Source of the DNA: a virus
DNA: 64,000 nt
IMG/VR virus record: IMGVR_UViG_3300006802_000098
Location: 1 to 64,000 of that record
Reading direction: 5' to 3' (one strand)
The notes under the pieces were generated by a model. It did no database searches and was not told the origin of the DNA. It worked only from the letters and a program-made list of their open reading frames with translations. Of the stretch, positions 30,686-38,434 are shown piece by piece (within the stretch, counting starts at the first letter, position 1; each line of letters opens with the position of its first letter). The translations under genes and the position numbers were made by a program.

Positions 30686-31455
30686 TGTTGCTATACGTAA
30701 ATGGTGATAGTCATAGTGCTGGAGCAGAACTTGTTAAAGACTATTGCTTTGCAGAAGACGACAACCGATATCGTCATTATGGCAGAACTCCTCACCCTGA
30801 AGCAATACCAAAAACATTTGGACATCATTTGTCTAAAAAACTTAACGCTGGCTACTTTTTAGACGCTGAGAGTGCAAGTAGTAATGATCGTATCCTCCGG
30901 ACAACTCAGTTATTCCTAGGTGAGAAAATACGCAAACCGCGTACAATAGTTATTGGTTGGAGTTCCTGGGAGAGAGAAGAGTTTTGGCATACTGATAGAT
31001 ATTATCAGTTTACAGCAAGTGGAACTGATAGTGTTCCTGAAGAATTAGAACTTGATTATAAAATCTGGGTTGCAGAACAAACTAATGATACACTAAGAAT
31101 AAAGCACATATACTGGCACAATAAAATCTGGGATTTTCACCAGGAACTTGTGGAGAAAAACGTTAAACATTTATTCTTTAATGCCATGCAAAATTTTAAT
31201 CCAGGCTGGGTAGAAAGCAAGGACTGGCAGGGAAGTTATATAGAGCCATATGATAATAACTGGGTATACATAAACTGGGCTAAACAACAAGGCTTCCTAA
31301 CAGCAAACTTCTTTGGCAGTCATTATGGCGAGGACGCTCATAAAGCCTGGGCAAGAGAACTTCATACACGGTTGACAGGACCAGTAGAATCTAGTACAAT
31401 AAACACTAGAGTAGTAAATGCAAGAGTAAACCCTTACAAACCGAGGAAGTTGTGA
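30685..31455 (+). CDS. SGNH-hydrolase-like phage protein
   Basis: A 256-residue protein starting MLLYVNGDSHSAGAEL, in which GDSH stands where SGNH hydrolases carry the nucleophile Ser, and ending with SHYGEDAHKAWARE, similar to the DxxH block V of that fold. A middle NGxND-type block is not obvious. It might be an esterase acting on modified sugars; this is inference. The promoter for the next gene is embedded in its last 85 bases. Confidence 0.55.
   Translation: MLLYVNGDSHSAGAELVKDYCFAEDDNRYRHYGRTPHPEAIPKTFGHHLSKKLNAGYFLDAESASSNDRILRTTQLFLGEKIRKPRTIVIGWSSWEREEFWHTDRYYQFTASGTDSVPEELELDYKIWVAEQTNDTLRIKHIYWHNKIWDFHQELVEKNVKHLFFNAMQNFNPGWVESKDWQGSYIEPYDNNWVYINWAKQQGFLTANFFGSHYGEDAHKAWARELHTRLTGPVESSTINTRVVNARVNPYKPRKL
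31372..31400 (+). promoter_or_regulatory. Sigma70-type promoter inside the SGNH-like gene
   Basis: ACGG followed by TTGACA at 31372-31377, a 17-bp spacer and TACAAT at 31395-31400. Transcription would begin near 31407, 45 bases before the exonuclease start at 31452. Intragenic placement, but it matches the other promoters of the window including the ACGG prefix. Confidence 0.6.
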
Positions 31456-32444
31456 CCACATACTTACTTGTTGATACAGCAAATACTTTTTTTAGAGCAC
31501 GGCACGTCTCCCATCGGGGCATGGATACCTGGACCAGACTGGGCTTTAGTATACATGTTACAATGAGTGCTATTAACAAAGCCTGGCGTATTGCTGGTGC
31601 TGATCATGTTGTTTTTGCGCTTGAAGGTCGTAGTTGGCGCAAAGACTACTATGAACCTTATAAGAAGAACCGCAAAGTAAAGTACGACTCACTCACTGAA
31701 GAACAGCAGGAAGAAGACAAACTGTTCTGGGAGACCTATGATGAACTTACTGGTTTTTTGACAGATACCAGTAATTGTAGTGTGTTACGTTGTGATATTG
31801 CTGAAGCAGATGATATTATAGCACGTTGGATTAACAAGCATCCAGATGATGATCATGTTATTGTTAGCAGTGACACTGACTTTGTGCAGTTGGTTAGCGA
31901 TAACGTCCGCCAATACAATGGCATTCAAAATCATATGATTACGCTGGATGGTATTTTTGACGATTATGGTAAACCTGTAAAAGACAAAAAGACAGGCGAA
32001 GCCAAGGAAATTCCTGACCCAGAATGGTTGCTGTTTGAAAAGTGTATGCGTGGCGACCCTACCGACAATGTTTTTAGTGCCTATCCTGGTGTGCGAAAAA
32101 AGGGTACTAAGAACAAGGTAGGGCTGGCTGAAGCTTTTGAGGATCGCAACACCAAAGGCTACAACTGGAACAACCTTATGCTACAACGCTGGACTGACCA
32201 TAATGGTGACGAGCATCGTGTGCTTGATGACTACGAACGCAATCGTACACTAGTAGATTTAACTGCTCAACCAGAAGAACTAAAAGAGTATATTGACAAC
32301 GCAATAGAAGATCAGTTAGAATCTAAAAATAATAGCATGGTTGGTGCTAAGTTTCTTAAGTTCTGCGGCAAGTATGAACTTAATAGAATTGCTGAGGAGG
32401 CAACAAAGTATGCTGAATGGTTACAACGGGGATACAATGTATAA
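31452..32444 (+). CDS. 5'-3' exonuclease, T4 RNase H (flap nuclease)-like
   Basis: A 330-residue protein. LLVDTANTFFRARH at the start contains the first metal-binding Asp. Further acidic clusters are IAEADDIIARW near 117 and VSSDTDFVQLV near 138, then GDPTDNVFSAYPGV near 197, which is the helix-hairpin-helix region of PIN-domain 5' nucleases. This matches T4 RNase H, which removes RNA primers from Okazaki fragments. The start is likely the GTG at 31452, which overlaps the upstream TGA. Confidence 0.85.
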   Translation: MTTYLLVDTANTFFRARHVSHRGMDTWTRLGFSIHVTMSAINKAWRIAGADHVVFALEGRSWRKDYYEPYKKNRKVKYDSLTEEQQEEDKLFWETYDELTGFLTDTSNCSVLRCDIAEADDIIARWINKHPDDDHVIVSSDTDFVQLVSDNVRQYNGIQNHMITLDGIFDDYGKPVKDKKTGEAKEIPDPEWLLFEKCMRGDPTDNVFSAYPGVRKKGTKNKVGLAEAFEDRNTKGYNWNNLMLQRWTDHNGDEHRVLDDYERNRTLVDLTAQPEELKEYIDNAIEDQLESKNNSMVGAKFLKFCGKYELNRIAEEATKYAEWLQRGYNV

Positions 32445-32898
32445 AGCAAAACCTGTTATAGCTGACAAGTTTTGGATTGTGGAACAAAACGGAGAACGTG
32501 TGGGCACTATTCGTAAGGGCACTGATTTAACTGTCAGTTTAGCAGGAAAGAATATTGGTAGATGCAGCAATCTCGATGAACTAGAAAACAAGTTTAATAT
32601 TCGCCTGGTGTCTGGGAAAGAACTTACTGTTGGTAAGGAAGAAAAATCAGTACTTGAAGTTCACGGTTATCCATCTAAAACAGCGCCATTTAATGCTATG
32701 TATGACATGAAACGTAAACTGCCGCTTTATACAAAAACACAGAACAGCCAGAGTTTTTATTGTGCTGGTTATTACATTATTCAGTTTGACAAATGGTTAC
32801 CAAGTTTTTGCCCTAAACTTTTAACATTGAGTAGGAACGAGTTTAAAGGCCCATTTAAGACTAAACTAGAAATGCAGCAAGTCCTTAAAAATACATGA
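32437..32898 (+). CDS. Conserved-looking phage protein, 153 residues
   Basis: Begins MYKAKPVIADKFWIVEQNG at ATG 32437, overlapping the exonuclease end. An upstream ATG at 32410 has a stronger AGGAGG site nine bases away and would add nine residues. The protein is basic and beta-rich with a repeated hydrophobic pattern. It resembles an uncharacterised protein of T4-type aquatic phages. The stop overlaps the next ATG (ATGA). Confidence 0.65.
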   Translation: MYKAKPVIADKFWIVEQNGERVGTIRKGTDLTVSLAGKNIGRCSNLDELENKFNIRLVSGKELTVGKEEKSVLEVHGYPSKTAPFNAMYDMKRKLPLYTKTQNSQSFYCAGYYIIQFDKWLPSFCPKLLTLSRNEFKGPFKTKLEMQQVLKNT

Positions 32899-33113
32899 GA
32901 CTACCTAACACGAGCAACCTTGAAACATTTGTAAAACGTGCAAACGCTGGAAATGCGCCTGGCATATCCATTAGTAGACTAGAGGCACAGGGTATTTCCA
33001 GAGAATATATTAATCTTGTAAACTATGTTATGAAACTTCAAGATCGTATTATTGAATTAGAAGAGCAACAAAACAATCCTGATACACTGGAGATTGTAAC
33101 TCCTAACTTCTAA
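32895..33113 (+). CDS. Small hypothetical helical protein
   Basis: A 72-residue protein, with a C-terminal coiled-coil-like segment (KLQDRIIELEEQQN). No family recognised. It shares four bases with the preceding gene. Confidence 0.6.
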   Translation: MRLPNTSNLETFVKRANAGNAPGISISRLEAQGISREYINLVNYVMKLQDRIIELEEQQNNPDTLEIVTPNF

Positions 33114-33132
33114 CAAAACCTGCTGAATATTA

Positions 33133-33140
33133 GATAAATA
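33133..33140 (+). promoter_or_regulatory. Possible late-type promoter box GATAAATA
   Basis: GATAAATA is 24 bases before the ATG at 33165, a spacing that gives a normal leader. The sequence ATATATGCGTATAT, which follows, also occurs upstream of the gene at 8912. Confidence 0.4.
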
Positions 33141-33164
33141 TATGCGTATATTTTAGGAACTAGT

Positions 33165-33452
33165 ATGAGCAGACCCAAACCTGAAGTTTTAATAGAAAAG
33201 GTAGACAAAGCAACATATAAATCTGAACAGATACTTGCTAGCGAAGGCATCTGGAGTGTCTATTATCAAGGCAGGCCCATAAATTTAAAAAGTCACAATA
33301 TTCTTATTAGTTACCCTGGACCAAAATATAAAAAAGTAAGTTTTAGTAACAGCGGTCATGCTATCAACTTGGCTAAAAAGTTAAACAAAAAATTTAACTG
33401 TGAAGATTTTAGTGTGGTGCTTCTCAAACTAGGTGATGTAATATATCCATAA
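33165..33452 (+). CDS. Hypothetical phage protein, 95 residues
   Basis: A 95-residue basic protein with an N-terminal PKPEVLIEKVDKATY and a beta-rich middle (GIWSVYYQGRPINLK). It looks like a small conserved phage protein, but I cannot name it. Its stop TAA at 33450-33452 overlaps the apparent start of the next gene. Confidence 0.6.
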   Translation: MSRPKPEVLIEKVDKATYKSEQILASEGIWSVYYQGRPINLKSHNILISYPGPKYKKVSFSNSGHAINLAKKLNKKFNCEDFSVVLLKLGDVIYP

Positions 33453-33802
33453 CAAAAAAACAATATGCTGAAAAGTTTGCTGAAGTTGGCAGGCTAGATA
33501 TTCCAGTTGACGAACTTGCTGGTTTTTTTTGGATGAATATACGTGACAACGGCGGCCTTAGGTTAAACGATAACGGATATACCTACCTAGTGAACAATTT
33601 AGAATTAGAATCTTATACAGTAAACCTGTACGAGCAGGCAATAAATCATAAATTTTTGCTGGAACTAGACAAGTTTATGGATTGTCCATATTTTCTTGTT
33701 AGGGGGAGATGGCCAAAAATAATATTGTTTAGTGAGCAAACTTACATGTGGTGTTGTTTACATGAAGATTTTAGGAGTTTTCTAAATGGATACAAAGTTT
33801 GA
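33449..33802 (+). CDS. Hypothetical protein with a possible ATA start
   Basis: The conventional start is ATG 33533 (89 residues), but the frame stays open and looks coding back to 33449 (ITKKQYAEKFAEVGRLDIPV...), a 28-residue extension lacking ATG, GTG or TTG. No ribosome-binding site precedes 33533. The first in-frame codon after the preceding gene is ATA at 33449, overlapping that gene's TAA. Either ATA is used as start or an indel in the nearby seven-A run hides a normal start. The 117-residue product is Trp- and aromatic-rich; function unknown. Confidence 0.45.
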   Translation: MTKKQYAEKFAEVGRLDIPVDELAGFFWMNIRDNGGLRLNDNGYTYLVNNLELESYTVNLYEQAINHKFLLELDKFMDCPYFLVRGRWPKIILFSEQTYMWCCLHEDFRSFLNGYKV

Positions 33803-34085
33803 ACTTGGATACACAAAGAAAATTCAAGGGTCTAGATGGAAGCATATAATAAATGTAGACTTACCATTATACACAAATCATACGCCACAAAAGCAAGAAT
33901 TCCTAAATTTTATGCAAATAGAATATGGCATTGTAGACAAAAGATATAGTATTCGCTGGACAGACCATGGCGCTGATGTAAGGTTTGAATCTGATGCTGA
34001 TGCTGCTAGTTTTTTGATGTTGCATACTAAACAATACAATTGGGCTATTAAAAAAACTAGATATTCTAGTATTAGGGGTCACTAA
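33786..34085 (+). CDS. Hypothetical protein, 99 residues
   Basis: A 99-residue protein with mixed beta/alpha character and a segment FESDADAASFLMLHTKQYNW near its end. It overlaps the preceding gene by 17 bases and is followed directly by a promoter. No family recognised. Confidence 0.55.
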   Translation: MDTKFELGYTKKIQGSRWKHIINVDLPLYTNHTPQKQEFLNFMQIEYGIVDKRYSIRWTDHGADVRFESDADAASFLMLHTKQYNWAIKKTRYSSIRGH

Positions 34086-34091
34086 AAACGG

Positions 34092-34119
34092 TTGACTATC
34101 CGTGTATCTGTGTTATGTT
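34092..34119 (+). promoter_or_regulatory. Sigma70-type promoter (copy 1 of a repeated pair)
   Basis: ACGG then TTGACT at 34092-34097, a 16-bp spacer and TATGTT at 34114-34119. The sequence ATCTGTGTTATGTTTAGT around the -10 is repeated exactly at the promoter 280 bases downstream. It serves the small gene at 34163. Confidence 0.65.
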
Positions 34120-34162
34120 TAGTATGTAAGTTGATGTTAACGGGTAAGAAACGGAGAAGATT

Positions 34163-34351
34163 ATGACATATACTATTTCAATGGAAGAGTATGTTGACGG
34201 AGAAGTTGTAGATACTCAAACCTTTACCTTTGATTCTAAGGATGAACGTGACGAAGCCGCAGGAATGATTTGGAGGTCTTACACTATGCTCAATGAAGCG
34301 TGGATAGAAGATGGGTTTGGTACTGGTTGGCTAATGCTCGACGAAGAATAG
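34163..34351 (+). CDS. Small acidic hypothetical protein
   Basis: A 62-residue acidic protein beginning MTYTISMEEYVDGEVVD, with its own promoter 44 bases upstream and GGAGA as ribosome-binding site. A second promoter follows it. A strongly expressed, single, small early protein is likely, but no function can be read. Confidence 0.65.
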   Translation: MTYTISMEEYVDGEVVDTQTFTFDSKDERDEAAGMIWRSYTMLNEAWIEDGFGTGWLMLDEE

Positions 34352-34370
34352 ATCATAGGACGATAATTGG

Positions 34371-34398
34371 TTGACATATCACAGATCTGTGTTATGTT
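34371..34398 (+). promoter_or_regulatory. Sigma70-type promoter (copy 2) of the MoxR gene
   Basis: TTGACA at 34371-34376, a 16-bp spacer and TATGTT at 34393-34398, with the same 18-bp core as the promoter at 34092. Transcription should start near 34405, 24 bases before the ATG at 34429; AAGGAG is the ribosome-binding site. Confidence 0.75.
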
Positions 34399-34428
34399 TA
34401 GTTATAGTTATTAACAAGGAGTAACAAG

Positions 34429-35538
34429 ATGTCAGAAGCAGTTGATGCCCGCACAGTTACGCTAGCAGAAGCAGAACAGCGTATTGTTCGTGCTTTCCGC
34501 AAAAAGCGTCCTGTGTTTTTGTGGGGCTTGCCGGGTGTTGGCAAGAGTGAGCTCATGGAGCGCATTGCCAACAAGGCTTACCTGGGCAATACATACCTGG
34601 TAGATGTTCGTGTGGCGCTCATGGAGCCCACGGACCTGCGTGGTATGCCGTTTTACAATCGTGAGACAGGCAAGATGGAATGGGCGCCGCCTGTAGATTT
34701 GCCGGATGAGGCTCTTGCTAGCCAGTACGATACTGTTATCTTGTTCTTGGACGAGATGAACAGTGCTGCTCCGGCTGTCCAGGCCGCTGCCTACCAATTG
34801 GTGCTCAATCGCCGTATTGGTCAGTTTAAGTTGCCTGACAACGTGGTTATTGTTGCTGCTGGCAACCGCGAAAGTGACAAGGGTGTTACTTATCGTATGC
34901 CCACGCCGCTTGCTAACCGTTTCGTCCACCTTGAAGTTCGTGTGGACTTTGACAGTTGGTTTGACTGGGCTGTGGAGAACAAAATCCATGAAGATGTGGT
35001 TGGCTATGTCAGTTTTGCCAAGGCTGACTTATGCAACTTTGATCCCCGTTCCAGCGGACGTTCGTTTGCTACCCCGCGTAGTTGGACGTTTGTTAGCCAG
35101 TTCCTGGACGACGATGCCAGTGATATGGAGTTAACTGACTTAATCAGCGGTTGCATTGGCGAAGGTACTGCTCTTAAGTTCATGGCCCATCGCAAGATTG
35201 CCAAGGACATGCCAGAGCCTACTGCTATCCTGGCCGGCAAGGTCAAAGAGCTCAAGGTCAAAGAGATCAGCGCCCAGTATGCTCTTACTGTTGGTATGTG
35301 CTATGAGCTCAAGGATGCCTACGACAAGTTCGGCAAAAAGGACACCAAGAAATGGCACGAAATGGCAGACAACTTCTTCCGCTTTACCATGGACAATTTC
35401 CCTACTGAGATGGTTGTTATGGGGGCACGTATGGCGATTACCAACTATAACTTGCCCTTCCAGCCCAACAAGCTCAGCAACTTCAAGGAATTCTTTGATC
35501 GGTTTGGCAAATATGTTGTCAAGGCCATGGAGGACTAA
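34429..35538 (+). CDS. MoxR-family AAA+ ATPase
   Basis: A 369-residue AAA+ ATPase. Walker A is GLPGVGKSEL near residue 37, Walker B is VILFLDEMNSA near 106, followed by sensor-1 AAGNRESDKG near 143. RMPTPLANRF, near 153, is typical of the MoxR/CbbQ group. MoxR proteins act as chaperones that remodel partners, usually with a VWA-domain protein; one is encoded 3 kb downstream at 38482. Codon use is noticeably more GC-rich than in neighbours. Confidence 0.85.
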   Translation: MSEAVDARTVTLAEAEQRIVRAFRKKRPVFLWGLPGVGKSELMERIANKAYLGNTYLVDVRVALMEPTDLRGMPFYNRETGKMEWAPPVDLPDEALASQYDTVILFLDEMNSAAPAVQAAAYQLVLNRRIGQFKLPDNVVIVAAGNRESDKGVTYRMPTPLANRFVHLEVRVDFDSWFDWAVENKIHEDVVGYVSFAKADLCNFDPRSSGRSFATPRSWTFVSQFLDDDASDMELTDLISGCIGEGTALKFMAHRKIAKDMPEPTAILAGKVKELKVKEISAQYALTVGMCYELKDAYDKFGKKDTKKWHEMADNFFRFTMDNFPTEMVVMGARMAITNYNLPFQPNKLSNFKEFFDRFGKYVVKAMED

Positions 35539-35712
35539 ATGAAAGGTTTAAAACTTATAATTGCTGTTGTTGTTCTCGTAGTGGTTGGTGTTAGTGGATG
35601 GCATTTAACACGCTGGTTTAACTATGAATTTGGATACAATGCTAAAATTGAGCAAACCGTGTGTCACATGGTTAAACCAGCAGCACTTATTAACCCTAGC
35701 AAATGTAAATAG
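35539..35712 (+). CDS. Small single-span membrane protein, 57 residues
   Basis: Starts at ATG 35539 immediately after the ATPase stop. It has a short basic start, one hydrophobic span (KLIIAVVVLVVVGVSGW) and a short tail with two cysteines (TVCHMVK and PSKCK). Too short for the usual track of genes but clearly organised. It is followed by a lipoprotein; together they resemble an inner/outer membrane pair. Confidence 0.6.
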   Translation: MKGLKLIIAVVVLVVVGVSGWHLTRWFNYEFGYNAKIEQTVCHMVKPAALINPSKCK

Positions 35713-35722
35713 GAAAAATTAT

Positions 35723-35926
35723 ATGAAAGCAACTATTGTTGCGTTGATAATGACTACTGTGCTGGCAGGATGCACTTTTAAAACAGTTAAAAAGTGCACC
35801 CTGGGTTGCGGCGAGTTTGTGCTGGTAACGAGAGACGGCGTTACTTACGCCAGAACTGTAGACAAACAAACGCTGAACGTTCCTCCTTATATTAATGACA
35901 GACCGGAGAAAAACAATGAAAAATAG
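35723..35926 (+). CDS. Small lipoprotein, 67 residues
   Basis: The ATG at 35723 has an AGGAAA site. The first 18 residues are a lipoprotein signal with lipobox VLAGC, then a short soluble part with two further cysteines and a charged tail ending RPEKNNEK. It might be an outer-membrane spanin or an exclusion/decoy lipoprotein; its order after a one-span inner membrane protein fits the first. The evidence for either is weak. Confidence 0.6.
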   Translation: MKATIVALIMTTVLAGCTFKTVKKCTLGCGEFVLVTRDGVTYARTVDKQTLNVPPYINDRPEKNNEK

Positions 35927-36194
35927 TTTAACACTTGCTGAAGACTTTGATCTATGGTGGAAGATGCGGAAATACCAAACTAGAGATATTCCAGCCAGGG
36001 AGTTTGGTGACCAAACTGTTGTAATGCGTCATGGCAGTAACTCAGGTTGGCCTGGTGAAGAGAAAGACGTAGAGTACTGGGTAGAACTTAAGAATGGCAT
36101 GGCTGTTGGTTTCCGACATGGGCGTAGTTCAACTGGAGTCCGACGTGCAAAATATGCTGAATTTCCAGTAGTAAAATTGTTGACAACAGGTTAA
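35916..36194 (+). CDS. Hypothetical protein, 92 residues
   Basis: ATG 35916 has a GGAG site within the preceding gene; a frame from 35895 is also open. The 92-residue protein includes FDLWWKMRKYQTRDIPARE and HGSNSGWPGEEKD, with no recognised domain. It ends just before a promoter. Confidence 0.6.
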   Translation: MKNSLTLAEDFDLWWKMRKYQTRDIPAREFGDQTVVMRHGSNSGWPGEEKDVEYWVELKNGMAVGFRHGRSSTGVRRAKYAEFPVVKLLTTG

Positions 36195-36208
36195 CAATAT
36201 ACTATAAT
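36180..36208 (+). promoter_or_regulatory. Consensus sigma70 promoter of the ParB-like gene
   Basis: TTGACA at 36180-36185, 17-bp spacer, TATAAT at 36203-36208: a perfect match. Transcription should start near 36215, one base before a strong hairpin. Confidence 0.88.
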
Positions 36209-36215
36209 AATAGAG

Positions 36216-36279
36216 TAAGTTGATACCCAACTTATATGGTCCTTACCAAGGACTTTTAATAAACCGCTCGTTTTAGAGC
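36216..36279 (+). promoter_or_regulatory. Structured leader with three successive hairpins
   Basis: Hairpin 1: TAAGTTG (36216-36222) with CAACTTA (36228-36234), loop of five. Hairpin 2: GTCCTT (36239-36244) with AAGGAC (36248-36253), loop of three. Hairpin 3: GCTC (36266-36269) with GAGC (36276-36279). They fill the space between the promoter and the AAAGGA site of the gene at 36299. No run of T follows, so these are not classic terminators. Confidence 0.65.
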
Positions 36280-36298
36280 ATAAAAAGGAAACACTAAA

Positions 36299-37567
36299 AT
36301 GAAAAAAGACACTATTGGTCTATTTGTAGATACATCGCGACCAAAAGCAGAGTTAACAGACACTGCTTATTCTGTCATGAGCTATGCTCAACAGGTTAAC
36401 GAGAAATTCAACACAAAAGAAGATACGATTGTAGAGCTGGCTACTCGGTTTGTCCAGGCTATCGTAGAAAAAGATCCTAACTTGCCTGATTTTCTTAGGG
36501 AATTAGCACAAGAATTTCGTAATCGTAATCCACAATACACAGAGTTTGCTGACATGTATGCTGATATGGTGCAGATGTCTGCAAACAAGAAGGAACGTGT
36601 TAAACTCAAGCAGATGCTTATTAACGCAACTATCCAGCGTGAAGTTGATCCTGAATGGGTTTTAAAAATCGTTGGAAAGTTTGATCCTTTCTTTGTTAAC
36701 ATTATTCGCTTATATCCCGTGCTGAATGGAAAAGCTGAACAAAAATTGTTTGCTATCTGGGACGGTCAGCATACGACCCTTAGTTTGCTCTGCATTGCTA
36801 TGTACGCATTTGATATGAGCTTTGAGGACGCTATGGAACTTGAAGTACCAACGGCAATATATCCTGGCAGAGATGTTGCAAAGTTACGCAAACGGTTTAT
36901 TGGTGTACATGATGACACTATGAGCAAACGGTTGGACAAGATTGATTTGTATATGCAGTATGTATGGGCAGTACGAAACAATGGAGATACTGATCCCTGG
37001 AGCATGCGTTTTGAAGAAATCCAGTGCGCTCTAGAAGAGTTCAATTGCTTTTTTACGCATGACAAGTTTGGAGACACAGACAAGCCTGGTGCTGTATCAC
37101 GTCCTACAGAAATTTTTCCTAAAGGTCGTGATGTGACTAAGTGGAAGAGTAGTGTGCTACGGCGAGTTTTCCAGTATCACAATATGTACCTTGCAGATCA
37201 GCCCATTGAGCCTCTGGAAATTGACAATATGGCACATATTTTCCGTGCTTGCGATCTGCAGGCCATTGTTGTAGACGATGATTATGTGCGTGAATTTGGC
37301 AAGTACCTTGCCGCTGTTACAAAGAATACTTGGGCAAAGGGATATACTAATAAGCAACTTAAACACAAGTTAGTTTCTAGTGCCTACAAGAGTTGGTTTA
37401 ATAGACAGGACTCGCGAGTCCGTATGACACTGAATAGCCGCTGTAATCAGACAGAAGTTGCTCCTACTTGGATCTGTCAGGCAATAGCCAAAGCAGGGTT
37501 TTCCAAAGACTTGCCGATCTTTACTGGTAGGTTTGCATATGATTTTGATGACAAGGAGTTAGGCTAA
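36299..37567 (+). CDS. ParB/sulfiredoxin-fold protein
   Basis: A 422-residue protein. Residues about 145-160 contain KLFAIWDGQHTTLSLL, matching the DGxHR motif of the ParB N-terminal/sulfiredoxin-like nuclease fold, where the usual Arg is Thr here. The rest is helical, with no helix-turn-helix that I can assign. Similar large ParB-like proteins in phages have been linked to nuclease or NTP-hydrolysing activity, but I cannot tell here. Next gene begins at its last base. Confidence 0.6.
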   Translation: MKKDTIGLFVDTSRPKAELTDTAYSVMSYAQQVNEKFNTKEDTIVELATRFVQAIVEKDPNLPDFLRELAQEFRNRNPQYTEFADMYADMVQMSANKKERVKLKQMLINATIQREVDPEWVLKIVGKFDPFFVNIIRLYPVLNGKAEQKLFAIWDGQHTTLSLLCIAMYAFDMSFEDAMELEVPTAIYPGRDVAKLRKRFIGVHDDTMSKRLDKIDLYMQYVWAVRNNGDTDPWSMRFEEIQCALEEFNCFFTHDKFGDTDKPGAVSRPTEIFPKGRDVTKWKSSVLRRVFQYHNMYLADQPIEPLEIDNMAHIFRACDLQAIVVDDDYVREFGKYLAAVTKNTWAKGYTNKQLKHKLVSSAYKSWFNRQDSRVRMTLNSRCNQTEVAPTWICQAIAKAGFSKDLPIFTGRFAYDFDDKELG

Positions 37568-38007
37568 TGACATTACGCGATCCTAACCTGGACCTTCTTA
37601 AAGAAGGCGTAGCATTAAGAAATGCCCGTAAAACACGTTGTAGCGTTGAAGGCTGTGAGAAATTTCTCACAGCCTATCAGGGCCCAGGTAGCGATACACT
37701 TTGTAGAGAACATCAGAAAAATCTTGCTGACTATAATGGTTTAGCTACTATAAAAAAGGCTTATAGCCATCATCGTGGCACTCATTGTGAACACTGTGGA
37801 TATACCCCCTTGACGGACACCAGGGTTCAAGAAATAGAAGATGTTAAAATTAAAAACAGACTTATTAGAACTCTGCTAACTGTTGATCATATGGATGGCA
37901 ATCATAGTAATAATAATCCGGAAAATCTACAAACACTATGCACTGTATGTCATGCTATAAAAACTGTTATCAACGGCGATACACTGACTCCTAGCAACCA
38001 AAATTAA
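37567..38007 (+). CDS. HNH endonuclease-like protein
   Basis: A 146-residue protein. A first zinc-like cysteine set includes CSVEGC and LCREH. The HNH core follows: HCEHCGY, then TVDHMDGNHSNNNPENLQTL and CTVCH, with all canonical His/Asn. It may be a phage DNA-processing nuclease, homing-type or host-DNA-degrading. It is directly followed by a strong terminator, which ends this transcription unit. Confidence 0.8.
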   Translation: MTLRDPNLDLLKEGVALRNARKTRCSVEGCEKFLTAYQGPGSDTLCREHQKNLADYNGLATIKKAYSHHRGTHCEHCGYTPLTDTRVQEIEDVKIKNRLIRTLLTVDHMDGNHSNNNPENLQTLCTVCHAIKTVINGDTLTPSNQN

Positions 38008-38010
38008 TAA

Positions 38011-38037
38011 AATAGCCCTAGAAATAGGGCTATTTTT
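38011..38037 (+). terminator. Rho-independent terminator
   Basis: A perfect 10-bp stem, AATAGCCCTA with TAGGGCTATT, closed by a GAAA loop and followed by TTT. It lies four bases after the HNH stop and three bases before the next promoter's -35. Confidence 0.9.
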
Positions 38038-38039
38038 GG

Positions 38040-38067
38040 TTGACAAAACTGCTATCTATGCTAATAT
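38040..38067 (+). promoter_or_regulatory. Sigma70-type promoter of the mini-gene cluster
   Basis: TTGACA at 38040-38045 right after the terminator, then TAATAT at 38062-38067 after a 16-bp spacer. Transcription would begin near 38074, 22 bases before the ATG at 38096, with GAGGAG as ribosome-binding site. Confidence 0.7.
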
Positions 38068-38095
38068 GTATATGTAGGAAATGAGGAGAAAACAT

Positions 38096-38170
38096 ATGGA
38101 TTACGTCGAAAACTGCTTCTTCGAAAAGGAATGCCTCGCCGCTGTCAAAGGCATTTTGGAGATCACCTAA
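38096..38170 (+). CDS. Mini-gene, 24-residue peptide
   Basis: ATG 38096 to TAA 38170 encodes a peptide starting MDYVENCFFEKECLAAVKGI. It has an excellent GAGGAG site and a dedicated promoter, and its stop overlaps the next ATG (TAATG). Its codons are GC-rich relative to neighbours. Function unknown; a host-targeting early peptide or a leader peptide are options. Confidence 0.6.
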   Translation: MDYVENCFFEKECLAAVKGILEIT

Positions 38171-38277
38171 TGATCGAGTTCTTTGATAACCTTCCAAAGG
38201 CTTTAACGGTCATAGCTATCTTGCTGCCGCCGTCTTTGGTGCTGACTTGGTTGATTAAACGGAGTGAACCCAAATGA
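38170..38277 (+). CDS. Mini-gene, 35-residue single-span membrane peptide
   Basis: ATG 38170 overlaps the previous stop. The peptide has a hydrophobic span (LTVIAILLPPSLVLTWLI) flanked by an acidic start and a KRSEPK tail, so it should insert in the inner membrane. The stop overlaps the next ATG (ATGA). Confidence 0.6.
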   Translation: MIEFFDNLPKALTVIAILLPPSLVLTWLIKRSEPK

Positions 38278-38429
38278 GTGGCTTTCTCGTAAACGCAGCA
38301 GCTAAACAGATCGACGCTGGCAACGCCCAGGTCAAACTCTTGACGCTGGGCTATGCGATTAAGGTGGAAGTTACCCGCCAGGTTGAACTGGGCGCTTTTA
38401 CCGCTGAATACGGTTTTGATTTCGTCTAA
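38274..38429 (+). CDS. Mini-gene, 51 residues
   Basis: ATG 38274 overlaps the previous stop. The product begins MSGFLVNAAAKQIDAGNAQV and ends with an amphipathic beta-rich part (YGFDFV). No family recognised. It is the last of three translationally chained mini-genes before the next promoter. Confidence 0.6.
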   Translation: MSGFLVNAAAKQIDAGNAQVKLLTLGYAIKVEVTRQVELGAFTAEYGFDFV

Positions 38430-38434
38430 AACGG

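Noticed and set aside
34462-35542. Long open frames on other strands and frames across the MoxR gene
   Set aside because: GC-richer codons reduce stop codons; Walker motifs and promoter support only the 34429-35538 frame.
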